The notes under the pieces: generated by a model | The model's input: only the letters and a program-made list of their open reading frames with translations | What the model was told of the DNA's origin: nothing | Databases searched by the model: none | Made by a program: the position numbers and the translations under genes | Shown here: piece by piece, positions 11,202-22,064 of the stretch | Layout of the letters: every line of letters begins with the position of its first letter | How positions within the stretch are numbered: position 1 is the first letter of the stretch | Assembly: GCA_003313425.1 (NCBI GenBank) | Contig: NHZP01000003.1 | Coordinates: forward strand, 2,232,001 to 2,296,000 | Length of the DNA: 64,000 nt | Source: Pseudopyrenochaeta lycopersici | Taxonomy: Eukaryota > Ascomycota > Dothideomycetes > Pleosporales > Pseudopyrenochaetaceae | Reading direction: 5' to 3'

Positions 11202-12292
11202 AGAAGTATTTACTATCTTTAATAATAATAATAATATAAAATGTTATAAGGGAAGAGCTCTATAAGAATTTTTATATCTAAAAAGGTAAATTTTAAAGAG
11301 AATACTTAAAGTAAGGAAAGATAATAGAGTTTATAACCCCTAACAGTCTTAGAATACTTATTTTAAATAATCCTTTATAATCTAAACTAGGTAATGAATT
11401 ATCTATAGAAATGTATTTATTACTAGAGACTAGTAAATTCTTCTTCTAATCTTTACTTTAGGCTAGTAATTATCATGCACATGCTGTGTATGCGGCAGGG
11501 GTCGCCCAATCTTGCCTAATAAGAGAATGTTTTGTTTAGCGGAGCCTTAGTGTAGCCCATACAGATTCACCAACGCAATTTAATTATTCCTAGCACTACA
11601 GCATAACATAATGAGAAGAAAAGAGTGTGAACTCATGGTTTTACTTCCGATTATCAATTGCTATATGACAGGTTATTCGATCTAAGATAACACATGCCGA
11701 TTAATTCGACATTACGGTCATCATCGTTAATGCTCATAGGAAAGAATTTGAGAATAGAGGTCTTAGAAACTGTTGTGGCAAAGAAGAGCCGCATCTGAAG
11801 TTCTTTTTACTAGGGCGAAGAAAAACTAGCGGCTAAAGAAGATGTTTGCAATGCTGGGCCTAATAGTCTATTTGTTGCCTTGTACCGCACTCCTCGCGCT
11901 CTAAGGACAGCAACAGTTTTCCACGCTCTAGCTCCAGCCTGAGCGCTGGCTTTTGGGAAGACCGTGCCCAATCAGGGTACATAGCTGGCTCCTACGAGCT
12001 TTCTGAGTAGACAATGTTCCGTCAAATAGATTACCTAAACACAAGTTACCCAGCTCTTTGTTTTTCCTCGACATTGTTATATTCAAGGATTTCAATACGT
12101 AAGGCGATAATAAGGGTGTGTATCAGTTATTTTGTGCTAAGAAACTGTTACATTCGTAAATTTATAGACAGATTTATTCGTAATACGCCACGAGAGAGGC
12201 AATAGGGTGTTGCTAGCTAAGACCATTTCTGCCTGCAAAGCTCCTTTTGACATTAACCAACTGCAATTAAGCATACATAGCTTCAAAGTTCA
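11202..12292. other. Intergenic region, left third AT-rich
   Basis: 11202-11480 continues the AT-rich relic interrupted by the Tc1-like element. 11480-12292 has ordinary composition but no recognisable gene; a 63-codon frame at 12014-12205 is hydrophobic and basic without motif. Confidence 0.45.
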
Positions 12293-13240
12293 CTACTTTT
12301 TGTTAATCTCATGCGAACACCAAGCTTGCTTGCTAACGTCAACCCAAGTGCATGACATGAACAAAGGATCTGCACGGCTATAATACAGTCTCAACTGACC
12401 AGATGGAGGGTCAACAGAAGCCGAGAGTAGCGCTTTAGGGTCAGCCGTGGCCATAATATTGTCAAGAGACCCTGCAGTCTACTCTTGCGCGCCATTAGTA
12501 TTACACAGCTCGCGCAGGAAGCCTTCTCTGTCGATGAAATAGACGCGAATCTGATTTATTAAATAAGAATTCTTTAACATAATTTACAGCTTAGAGGTAT
12601 GTGAATCATGGTTAGAAATAATAAAGCATGCCTACCTCGTTTCGACCATCCTTCGTATAGCATACGGCAACCTGTAGGGAGCCACTGCTAGAGACTACAG
12701 GATACCCTGCAACCATAATAGTTGAGGGAACATAAATCAGAACAGTGGGGCTCGTAGAGCTGGCTTCAGGACCAGTGCTGCTAAGAAAAGCAATTTGATC
12801 ACTATCCTTTCGAGAGTAGAAGAGATAGTTCTTGCCGTTTGATTACACTGCAGCTGAAGAGATAATAACCTAATTAACAGGTTGGATCAAGCTTGATTAT
12901 AACATAGTCGTAGCTCATACAACACTGTTCATGTTCATAGCTGCTTTGAGGGAAAGATGGATTCGGAGCGTCTGATAATGATTAACTGTTAGTCTATTTG
13001 CTCCCCTCCTTTTCTGAACACTTCTTGGGGCTGAGGCCCTTTCGGTTAAAGTGAAGAACCCCGCCTACGTCTCTGCAGAGCAACATTCAGCTGACGGTCT
13101 TGCTGAGAGTTAAGTAGAGGGTTCGGCTGGTTCGGCTGGTTCGGCTGGGTATTAGGTAGAATGTTGGCTTGAATGGCTGGAGAAGTGGCTGACTGAGAGT
13201 CTGGCTGCCTATTTAGCGGAGCGCTTTCAAGTTTCGACAC
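12293..13240 (-). pseudogene. Fungal fucose-type lectin-like beta-propeller gene, decayed
   Basis: Two minus-strand blocks look like blades of a fungal fucose-specific-lectin propeller. One, near 12640-12850, reads NGKNYLFYSRKDSDQIAFLS and ends SSGSLQVAVCYTKDGRNE. The other, near 12295-12560, has IRVYFIDREGFLRELC and LRLYYSRADPLFMSCTW. They are separated by a plausible intron (donor at 12635, acceptor near 12572). Tryptophan/aromatic and L-YY spacing matches repeats that bind fucose. Stops interrupt both (for example TAG after NTNGAQE). The upstream part, 13046-13240, encodes an Asn/Pro/Gln-rich linker with three copies of QPN, as in membrane-anchored members of this family, but the N-terminus cannot be reconstructed. 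Function is inferred; this copy is dead. Confidence 0.55.
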
Positions 13241-13429
13241 CCAAACTTAGAGTAGAGCATACCCCAACAATTCTTTCTGCGCTTCAAACAGAGTTTGGAT
13301 GGCGTCATGTACTGCTGCACTTCATCAATATGCAGACATGAATCGCATGGATAGGCACTGCCACTCAAACGCGCCTTGCTGAAGTTAGCAACTAGAGCCT
13401 CGAACATGTCAAGGCCAAGCAATAATTAG

Positions 13430-14010
13430 CTACAAATTCGGACTAGTTACTCTTCGAGCTGCTAAGATAGGGTGTTCCCGGGCGGCCCGAGCCTCACCGC
13501 AACTCGCTTACGATGTCGGCTTGATAACAGCTCAGCCTAAAGTGGCCAAATGCAAGACAAATTCAGGGTTAAGGGGTCTGTAGCTGGCTGAGATCCACAT
13601 TATGGGCCGCTGACAGCTAACCCAAACCGTTTGAGTAGTTAACAAGCCTTTTCTTAAGTGCTTATGTGAGCGCTAGGTGAATCGTCGTTTGATCGTTCAC
13701 ACGCCAGGTGAAAGGTGGATTTTCCAAACATGGCCGGATTCAAAAATCCGTGGAATGATTTGACATAATAATAACGATTTGCTTCTCGTTTTTCAGCGGC
13801 GAGCATAGTTAAAGTGTGAAGGAGTTTCTTTCTCAATTGATCCTCGTACGATGTTCAGCCAGCCAAACAGCTCCTCTGCAAAGGATGTTGAGCTCTAGTG
13901 TGCAAACTTAAAGGCCACCCCACACTATATTGCATTAAAATCTAGACCTTCTGTTGCGGACACTTTTAAACAATGATTTGATATCCTATGCATATTGCGG
14001 AGTTGTAAGG
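13430..14010. other. Intergenic, nothing recognised
   Basis: Ordinary composition, no supported gene. A 60-codon minus-strand frame at 13654-13836 has no motif. Confidence 0.4.
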
Positions 14011-14246
14011 TGTCAGGGTTCAATCCTTCCAAGGTAAAGTCGCAGGTGGAAGGTAACTGTTACATCTACCTTTTACCTGGCCGAACTACTGGATTAAGCC
14101 TAGCGCCTGAACCAGCGGCTCTAGCTCTTGTATTTAAATAGTACCTCTCCCCCGAAGGTGAGAGGTATCTGCTATTTTGTCCACTTCTTTTAAATAGAGT
14201 TACTCTTAACCAGACCGTCCCAACTGTGCGTGTTGACTGCCTCACA
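14011..14246 (+). repeat. Solo LTR of the gypsy G2 family
   Basis: 236 bp starting TGTCAGGGTTCAATCC and ending GACTGCCTCACA, flanked by a perfect 5-bp duplication TAAGG (14006-14010 and 14247-14251). It matches the LTRs at 24201-24502, 33707-34008 and 51117-51344, including the CCCCCGAAGGTGAGAGGTA segment. It carries a single copy of the roughly 37-bp internal repeat that is present three times in some relatives. No internal element sequence is adjacent, so it is a recombination-derived solo LTR. Confidence 0.93.
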
Positions 14247-15873
14247 TAAGGAAAGCTCGCTTAACTTACAGTCCTAGCGTGAAAGAAATAAGCTGCGAAA
14301 GAAAGTAAGCGTAGAGAAAAGGGAAAAGTCACAATGCAACAGCAGGCCTAGCAATACAAGGTAATGCAAAGCTGATCTAGAAGTAGGTAGCGCTAAACAA
14401 TTTAAGTTTGAATTCTAATAAACAAAATGCTACTTTTCTAGAAAGAAACCCAACCAGCGCAAACTATTACTTCAAGTACGTGGCATAATATGGTAGGCAT
14501 ATGTCTATTTAGAAACTTCCTTAAATTACCTTACGCATGAGACAAAGGCTATTACATTTTGCGAGACTCTAAACCTTCCAATTTCAGTCTACGACATTGA
14601 TATTAATGCCACATATGCTACAAGACAATAGTCTACTTATTCTTTCAATCTTTTTATGCTTAAGAGATATAAGAGATCGTCAACATTCTTACGATTTTGA
14701 GCATAGCACCTCTGCTACTTCTGCAACAAATTGACATCCGTAACCGTCTATTGAAGAGGCGACTAGTTACGCTGATAGAGACGTGTTAAAGCCTACGCAA
14801 AAGGCAGGCCAAGTAACCTTATGAAAGCTTAATCCGCGACGATAGATTAGAGTTTTCTTCTAGCTCTAGGCACCTGCGATGACTATAGGACATCCTATGA
14901 TCCTATACTTATTAGATACTAGGGTGCCCAGAATTTTAATATCGCTGTACTATAGTAAGTATGTTTGAGCTAAAGATTAGTATTTTTGGAATATTAGAGC
15001 TTCTAAGAGCTATACACTTTTTTATGTTCCGCGCATGGCAAACTTTCCAGAAGCGCTAGAAGATGAAGAAGACGACGCTGTGCAGCGAACGCTGGCTATT
15101 ACAGAAGTTGAACAGCAATGTCTACTGTAGGTTAACAGAGTTTCTTAAGGAGTAGTATTCTTGTATGTATAGTCTGAATAGAGTGGCTAAATATTTAGTA
15201 AGATTATAATCTTACGTGATGCTTGGGCTCTGGTAGGACTGCCAAAGAGCATTGAGGTAAATATTAACCGGCTAGTGGAAGAGGTAAGGACCAAATAGGT
15301 TCTAATGTTCTGTTTGCTCTGCTGCGGCTCTGCTTGCGCGACGTTTTACGGCGGCTGGAGGCTAGAATGGCGGCTGCTGCAATGTGGAGCGAACGATATA
15401 ATGCTATAGTTTCGAGCTGGTGTGTTGATGCAGTGATAAAAGTGGTATGGACAAAATATTTGCGGCAGGTAAAATCTAGAATCGACATAAGCATATAAGT
15501 ATAGCCATTTCAAGTCTATGTAAGTAGTTTTACTGTACTAACGTCCTTAATAGCGATATATCTATGTTCTCTGAGCCTAGAATTATATTTTTACTATGCA
15601 AACTTCTATATGCCGAAACAATAGGTGAAAGAGAAATTTCTACAAATAGATATTCTCATTAGCGGCAAGCTTGCTCCATAAAAGGTCGTACCTTAGTAAC
15701 TCAGGCACTCGGACTAACTCTATGCCTCGAATTTTTCCGACGAGATGTCAGAACTATTACAGAGAGGATATTGTGATATGTATAAAAGTCCAAACGCAAC
15801 TTTGGAAGAGTTTCGAGCAGCAAGCCTAATTCCTTCCCCATCAAGCCACCCACGCCACCTTCCCATACAAGGG
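14247..15873. other. Intergenic, no supported gene
   Basis: About 1.6 kb of moderately AT-rich DNA. Only short frames are seen, including a 31-codon acidic one at 15036-15131 (MANFPEALEDEEDD). Nothing could be assigned. Confidence 0.4.
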
Positions 15874-16859
15874 CCTTACAGGGGCATAGATTGGTCTTCC
15901 ACCCTCCAGATTAAGAGGCCCGGCTAGACATACAAGAACTCTGCTGGCCAAGTCAGACTGTTGTAAAACTTCTCTGAGATGTCGGGGTCAGCACAGTTCG
16001 CCGACGTATCTGAGTCAACTACTTCAGCGGAGAGTACAATTTTTGACTATAATGTCTGCTTTGCTGAGTGCGCACGAGACATAGGAAAGAACTATCTACA
16101 ATTTTACTACAGCGACAGCTGGGCCGATCCAAGCAAGCAAGTTACGCCGCTGCACTAAAAAAAAAATTGAGCAAAAATGCCTTAACCCAAAAGGTCTACG
16201 ACAACTCCAGTGGTGCCATAGATCTAATGCAAGAAAATGACATAGGAGTCGCCCTACTCAGTATTGGCAATGAAATTTAAGAAGCTCTGCTTCAGCCTAT
16301 CGGCCAGCTTAGCAACAGCGGCGGCCTCTGCACCGTCTGCCAAAATTCTCAGGAGCGCGTCTAAAACAATTAAGGAAAACAACTTAATCAAGCAGCGCAA
16401 GGCCGTGATTGCCATCGATAATGACTAGAACTGGCAACGCAGCAGTCATGGTAAGACCGCGTGCTCGGCTCCGGAGACTACGATGTCTAAGGCGTGTCGT
16501 ACTACCCCAATTAGAACACTGATGCCTGCCCGTCTTCAACTCTGTACAACAAGGTGAAGAATTAAGGAAAGTAATTCAAGACTGTTGAAATGAATTGGCC
16601 TGTGTCTTACCTAAATCCGTCGAGGCTCTTCTGCGCCGATGCTAGGGATATTCACTTCAGCGTGTCTGGCCAGATGCAGGGGGTGGAGCAGGTCGCGGAC
16701 TTCGTGAAACTGGTACCGAATGGATTGGGTACCGGGTTTTTCATTTGGGAGTCTCTGTGGCAATGCCCCAGCGGCTCAGACAGCAGCAGCGTGGGCAATT
16801 TAATGGCCGAGCTTGATCGCAGGCTTCGCGCTAGTATAAATGTGCACCACGCCATTTAG
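15874..16859 (+). pseudogene. GH53 endo-beta-1,4-galactanase, decayed
   Basis: Family landmarks occur in order. YRGIDWSS, near 15874, is the GH53 N-terminal strand, followed by TYKNSAGQVR. YYSDSWADPSKQ, near 16100, is the conserved HYSDTWADP block. ALLSIGNEI, near 16250, contains the acid/base glutamate. An SYYPN remnant lies near 16500, and SVSGQMQGVEQVADFVKLVPNGLGTGFFIWES, near 16650-16755, is the C-terminal strand set. Several stops (for instance TAG in the DNGWDW region near 16425) and frame slips separate the blocks; many changes are G-to-A or C-to-T. The enzyme would cut beta-1,4-galactan side chains of pectin outside the cell. This copy is not functional, and no signal peptide is visible upstream. 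Confidence 0.8.
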
Positions 16860-17681
16860 ACGGCATATGGAGGATGGCTGTACAGAATTATAAAGACTTC
16901 GCAGACAGAAACAGGGGATTCTTTCTATTGCATTCACTTCTGAAACGTGTACATATCAAATAGAGTGCAAATCTTTTCACTAGTCAAAGTTCTTAATGTC
17001 ACGCATCATACTAAAGCCCTTTCTTCAAGTTTCTTTAGGTTTTACGCCGTCCTCTAGATCCTCCATGATACATTAAGGCTTCTCACATTTACATGTGTTT
17101 TAACCAAACTCGGAATTTCACTACGCTACCCAGTTAGGGTCTAGGTTGATACGCTGGTTGGACATGCCTGCAGTCTGCGCCCTAATCACGAGTCGCAGGC
17201 TGCCGCTTCCGTTCATTTGCCGATGCCTGGTAACATAATTGTATTCAATAACAAAGAAGTCTATCTTGATAATAGGGCAGTTTAGGTCCATCTATGTACT
17301 AGCAGACCTATAACTGAGAAACTGCCAAAAGTTTCTATATTTCTGAAGGTTCCACCACGACTCCAAAGGTATCACCAAGGGACATCACAACAACTAGGCT
17401 CTAGCTTATTATATTCTGTTACACCTTCACATGTGTGTCGTACGTATCAGGCGTAGTTAAATCCAAATTAAAGTGTTTTGATCACCTCCTGTACTCCGTA
17501 GCTTCATCTTAGACTTCGCAGCCTCCATTGTCAGGCTGTACCCTTACAGACCACATATTGGATCGTATTAGTATAGATTAGCCTACAAATATAAAAAAAG
17601 AACAATCAGTGTGAAGCTTCATAGCGATTAGTCCCGTAAACACCATGTAGTAATCTAATTTTCGATTGCTGAAATATCTGC
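16860..17681. other. Intergenic, nothing recognised
   Basis: About 0.8 kb between the GH53 pseudogene and Tc1-like copy 2. No open frame with a motif, no tRNA-like fold noticed and no transposon terminus. Confidence 0.4.
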
Positions 17682-17821
17682 TACAGTCACACGAATAAAG
17701 TTTCTTCCGCCAGCGCACGAGCCAGCCTCACATGCATTTGTACGTAAAACTTTAACACTACGTATCTCAGCTAAAATATAATATAATTAAATTATTTTTA
17801 AAGCAGGAGTTGCGCACGCAG

Positions 17822-19358
17822 TTAGTATTTAGTTTACTAACCTCGCGCTTATCTGCATATAGTAATTTGTTATAGTATACTTAAGATAAGGCGGTAGATA
17901 AGCCTCGCTAGTATGCGACGCTAGCACTCTTTTAATATACTATAAAACCTATCCTACTCTTCTTTAGCAGCACTATAATTATTATATTAAGGATAGAATT
18001 TATATATACGCTTCTTAAGATACTACTAGAGGTGCTTAATTAGGTTAAAGTTAGGTAAGTACGCTAGCTAGTTAATAGTAGTAATATAGTACTTATAGAG
18101 AAACTTACGCGTTACTATAGCTGTATAGATGCGCGCGTTATCTTATATAAATAGCTGTGTATAACGCTAATAAGGTAGAAGGCCCTTTATTAAGGCTTAA
18201 ATATAACTTTAAGTAGAGTAGCTACCTTTTAGAGTATTAAAATCGCGCTCTATTATAATAAGCTTACTTCTCTGTACTTACTTATATTTATTTAACTATA
18301 TTAACGCCTATACTATCTATGCTAACGTGTCTCACAAGCGAGCGCCGCAGTCCAAAATACACCAAAAATCTTAAAAAATTGTCTCCTATATCTTAACGTT
18401 AGCAATATTAAATACTCTGCAAACTTAAAGATAGCTTCTTATACTAATTTTAAAGTATTTACTAACTTTTTAGACTAAAAGGCTATATAATTCTATAGAT
18501 ATAGTATTTTTATCCTTAGCTTCTGATAATTTTATTATATCTTAAGAATTACTTAATGTATACGCTTATAACTTAAGAAATAATCTACATACAAGTATAA
18601 GAAGCTATCCCTAAGTTTTTAGATTATTAAGTATTACTAATGTTGAGATCTAGGAGACGAATTTTTAAGATTTTTGGTGTATTTTGGACTGCGGCGCTCG
18701 CTTGTCCGCGGCGCTCGCTTGTGAGACACGTTAGTTTCCTACTAGTACTATAGGTTTCTAGTATCTTTAGCTTCTATTTCTCCTATTAGTAGTAGAAAGC
18801 TTACTTTTAATTTTAGCCTAAGCCCTTCTAAACTAAGCACTTATCTAAGAACTTAAGCGTGTGCTAATACTATAGGAAGTACGAGTACTCCCTATAGAAC
18901 TTAAGGCGCCTTAACGTATACGCGTAGTTAAGCTTAGGACGTATTTTATAGTAAGATTTAGTTAGGCTTTATCCTTTAAGATACTTATATAATATGCGTA
19001 AGTAAGGTAGCTTTATTAAGGTGCTATCTAGATTTATAACTACTACTACTTTAGTAAGCTCTTTATACTTAATTTTTAGCTGCGCGCGTACTTTATAATA
19101 GATAAGCTTTTTCTAATAAAGTAATAGTATAGGTAGTCTACTACTGCAAGGTTTATCTACTATTATACTAGTTTAGTAATATTTTTTCCTAAGGTCGCGT
19201 ATGTAGCGTTAAGTACAGCTATACGTGTTAGTAACTTTAGTAACTATAGTACTAGCATGTAACCTCCTAATAATCTAATTCCGCTGCTAGACTGTTAAAT
19301 TAGGCCCTCTACGCGTATTTTAGTCTATTTCTTAAAGAATTCGGCGTTGTGGTGGCAT
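17822..19358 (-). pseudogene. Tc1-like transposase, RIPed beyond repair and interrupted
   Basis: The ATG at 19358 and the stop at 17822-17824 correspond to those of copy 1 (TGA turned into TAA). Tens of nonsense and missense transitions are visible by comparison with copy 1, and the frame is split at 18325-18731 by a MITE. It is useful only as a RIP comparison for copy 1. Confidence 0.88.
18325..18731. mobile_element. 407-bp pogo-like MITE nested in the Tc1-like element
   Basis: TA duplications flank it (18323-18324 and 18732-18733). Copy 1 has the empty site (ctatgctgg at the homologous position). Ends start ACGTGTCTCACAAGCG and run inward for about 55 bp as inverted repeats, including AGTCCAAAATACACC. 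The right end has an extra 17-bp direct copy of gcggcgctcgcttgtcc, so that motif is single on the left and double on the right. The interior is AT-rich and non-coding. The ACGTG terminus and TA target match the Fot1-type element at 850-2694. Confidence 0.92.
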
Positions 19359-19654
19359 AGTTATAATACTGCAAAGTCGAGGTGTTAATGTTGGGGGAGG
19401 ACGCGTCGCGCTAACGCGGAAGAAACTTTGTTACTAGTACTGTAGCTATCCAGGGCAGTACTCCGAACACAAATTCTTCTATAAATTCTAAACTATATTA
19501 AGATAATTATATCTATAACTAGAGTTTCATTTGTATAAGCAAACTATAGGAATAGATAAATAGTAATCTCTATTGGATAAGGATAAAGGTCTACCTAGCT
19601 ATATATAATGACCTGTCTAGCCTAGGTACCTTGTGGCTATAGTTTTGCAAATGC

Positions 19655-20979
19655 TCAAACATCAATTCCTTGTAGTCGGCAGTTTTCCTGGATAGTACGT
19701 CCTGGGAAAGTATCAGCGTTAAAAGTGCACACCGGAAGGTTAAAGATGCACTTGGCGGTGGCATCGAGTGGTAAGATATCCGGGGTAAACAACTGCACAC
19801 CACTTGTGTCGAAGCAATCTGAGGGACCCTGCAAGAATGTTTCCTTGGAAATTCCATACTTCGCCATCATTGTATTAGCGATCCCATCTGCTGCTTCATT
19901 GCCTATTCGCAGTTCGAAGTTGTTCGGGACATTAGTAGCCGAGGTGCAGAGTTTGGGAGGCTGGTCTCCATTGCCGCAGAAACTGGTGGTGCCTCTGTAG
20001 ACGTAGGCCTTTTGTCCTTGCAGTAGGAGAGAGATAGAACGAAGCTTCATACTATCAGCAACTTTTGACTGCATGTCTGCTTTGGTGAAGTTTTGGGCGA
20101 CGCCTAAGAAACCCCCACCGGCCAAAATGGAATTGATACCTGACGTTGGATTGTCAATCTCAGCGATAAGGGTAGTACGGAGAGAGTTTGAGATGGTAGA
20201 TTGGTAGTCTTTGACGGCAGTGGCGATGCTCACGCCGACGTCGCTCCATTTAACAAAGAGATTTGGTTCCTGCGGGGGCTTCATCTGCTGAGTTAAGAAC
20301 GTTGTAACCACCTGGGCAACGGTATTCACGTTAGCTAGGGCGCCGGTGAATGGAACGGCACTCAGGCCAAGGGTGACCATAGAAAGCACTTCTTGGAAAG
20401 GGGTAACATTGTCTTCAGGTTTGGGCCAGAAGTCAGCGACAACGGCTGGGATTTCTAAGGACATAATGGCAGTAGCGAATGAGACGGCGGTGTTGAGCGA
20501 GTTCATGTAACTGTTATAGTTCTGGACTGCGACTAAGCTATACCTGCATTGCATGATTAGCTGTACATTCTGAAGTGTAGGTACATCGTGGTGAAATCTG
20601 TAATATAAATCCTAGAAAAGCTTACCACGCGGGAAGAGTAACTGGGAGACAAGGTTGGCCAGCGTTGCAAAATTGTTCAAGGCCACTGCAAAAACAGTTG
20701 TTAGTCAATTGCAATATTACGCAGCATCTTATTGAATTCGTCAGGCACTCACCAAAAAAAGTTAGGGGCTCCTAAGGAGGCAGCAAACCCCTGGACATTG
20801 TTCGTGGTGAGATTCAGAGCGGCCGCTGCGAGAAAATCATCGAGACCTAGTTTAGTCCATGTGGCCTCGTTCAACGCTTCAGAGGGGCACGAAGTACTTC
20901 CTTGAGGGATGGGAATTGGGTTTGCCGTGGCGAGCTGAAGCGCTGGAAGCAAGGCAAGGAGGTTTGCTTTGTAATACAT
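19655..20979 (-). CDS. Secreted DUF7872-type protein of unknown function
   Basis: Three exons, 20753-20979, 20626-20685 and 19655-20543, join in frame to 391 codons. Introns are 20686-20752 and 20544-20625, both GT-AG with branch words tgactaac and gctaatc. The ATG at 20979 is chosen because it starts a clear signal peptide (MYYKANLLALLPALQLATANP); the upstream in-frame codons lack an ATG. Splicing restores the cysteine block GAPNFFCGLEQFCNAGQ followed by YSLVAVQNYNSYMNSL. That layout, with the later FVKWSDVGVSIATAVKDYQ and CGNGDQPPKLC segments, is what I recall of the DUF7872 family of fungal secreted proteins. A 9-residue VCTFNADTF tail region follows. Role unknown; extracellular location inferred. 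No disruption is seen, although it sits between RIPed transposons. Confidence 0.8.
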
Positions 20980-22064
20980 GACGGCACTTCGCCTTTGTAG
21001 CGAAGAAAGATATTGAATCACGAAAAGATAGCTAGTGAGTAACAAACCGAAGTAGCAAGATTGAAACGAGTGAATAGCTACAATGAAAGGAAGGTTTGAG
21101 GAGAGATAGAATTAAGAAATTTGAAAAGAAAGTGAATGTTTCTAGGGACAATGAATGTAACAGTTGGGAGGCTAATGGAGAAAGAAGAAGAAGGATTTGA
21201 AATGCAACAATATCCTACTTATTATACTTCTATTTCATCTCGCGTTGTGGATCTACTCTTAAGGTGAAATAACATGACGAGATTGTAAAACGTGCTAGGT
21301 TTTAGGCTAAACTCTTTTGTCTAGAGTTAGAATGCTATATGCAAAAACAAACATATTAAAGCCGAAGTATGGCCTTTGAATGACATGGTTCACTACCAAG
21401 TCGGCGACCTCACCAAGTTTAGTATGCTACGAACCTGTAGAGGAAAAGAGAGAGCTTGGCCACAGGCACCCAGGTAATCTATGAGGTGGACCACCATATT
21501 ATCTAGGAGGCTTAAGAGCCAGCTATATAAAGGAGAGCTGAGCACGGTCTACTACAGGGTCCAGCATACGGTAGGAGCGTAGGCAGCGTGTACGCATGCA
21601 TGATCGCGCACGTGATCGCGCACGCGAGTCTACCTTTTCAGGTATCTCCTGCGTGAGCTCCACCCTCAGCTCGCACGTGAGCGTGCACGTGAGCACGCAC
21701 GTGAACCTATCCCCCAGGGTATTGCGGTGCCCGGGTTCTCGACAGTGCCCGGCACCGCGCTAAGCAAGGGGCTTAACAGTGCCTAGCACCTATCCGAGAG
21801 GATACAATAAGAGAGGTCCCTTATATAAAAAATCTCGCTTAGAATTACATAGCGTTAGAGTTCTTATCTAAAGTTCTACAAGTAACTTATATCTTTAAGA
21901 CTTTAATATATACCTATTATATTAATAAAGTTATATTTTTATATCTTATCTCTTATATATAATCTTCTTATATAATATTAATAAATTTACTACTAAGAGT
22001 ATATTAGATAATTTACTATTAGTTATTATTATAAAAGTTAGAGTTAAAAGTTTTATAATAGAGT
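20980..22064. other. Upstream region of the DUF7872 gene and an LTR-like relic
   Basis: 20980-21300 is the divergent upstream region of the minus-strand gene; no firm TATA box. From about 21400 the sequence resembles an LTR or leader: tatataaaggagagctgagc near 21524 (TATA-like), then GC-rich palindromic repeats, then a strongly AT-rich stretch from about 21850 to 22060. No element ends were identified. Confidence 0.4.
21674..21709. promoter_or_regulatory. Three CACGTG boxes in exact 12-bp register
   Basis: CACGTG hexamers start at 21674, 21686 and 21698, one per 12-bp tandem unit (CACGTGAGC plus three variable bases); a fourth lies at 21609. CACGTG is the core E-box bound by Cbf1/bHLH factors. 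Either this is a regulatory cluster of an LTR-like relic or an upstream element about 0.7 kb from the DUF7872 gene. Function is inferred only. Confidence 0.45.

Larger units (their letters stand above)
17682..19444 (-). mobile_element. Tc1/mariner-like element, copy 2 (heavily RIPed, split by a MITE)
   Basis: Same ends as copy 1 (tacagtcaca... and ...actagtactgta) and, after removing the 407-bp MITE and its TA duplication, exactly the same 1354-bp length. Differences from copy 1 are almost all C-to-T or G-to-A, very often CA to TA and TG to TA. A block near the right end (19340-19444) is nearly unchanged. This is the RIP pattern expected of duplicated sequence. Confidence 0.92.

Noticed and set aside
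15036..15131. 31-codon acidic small ORF (MANFPEALEDEEDD)
   Set aside because: Too short and in decayed intergenic DNA; no conservation can be judged from one sequence.
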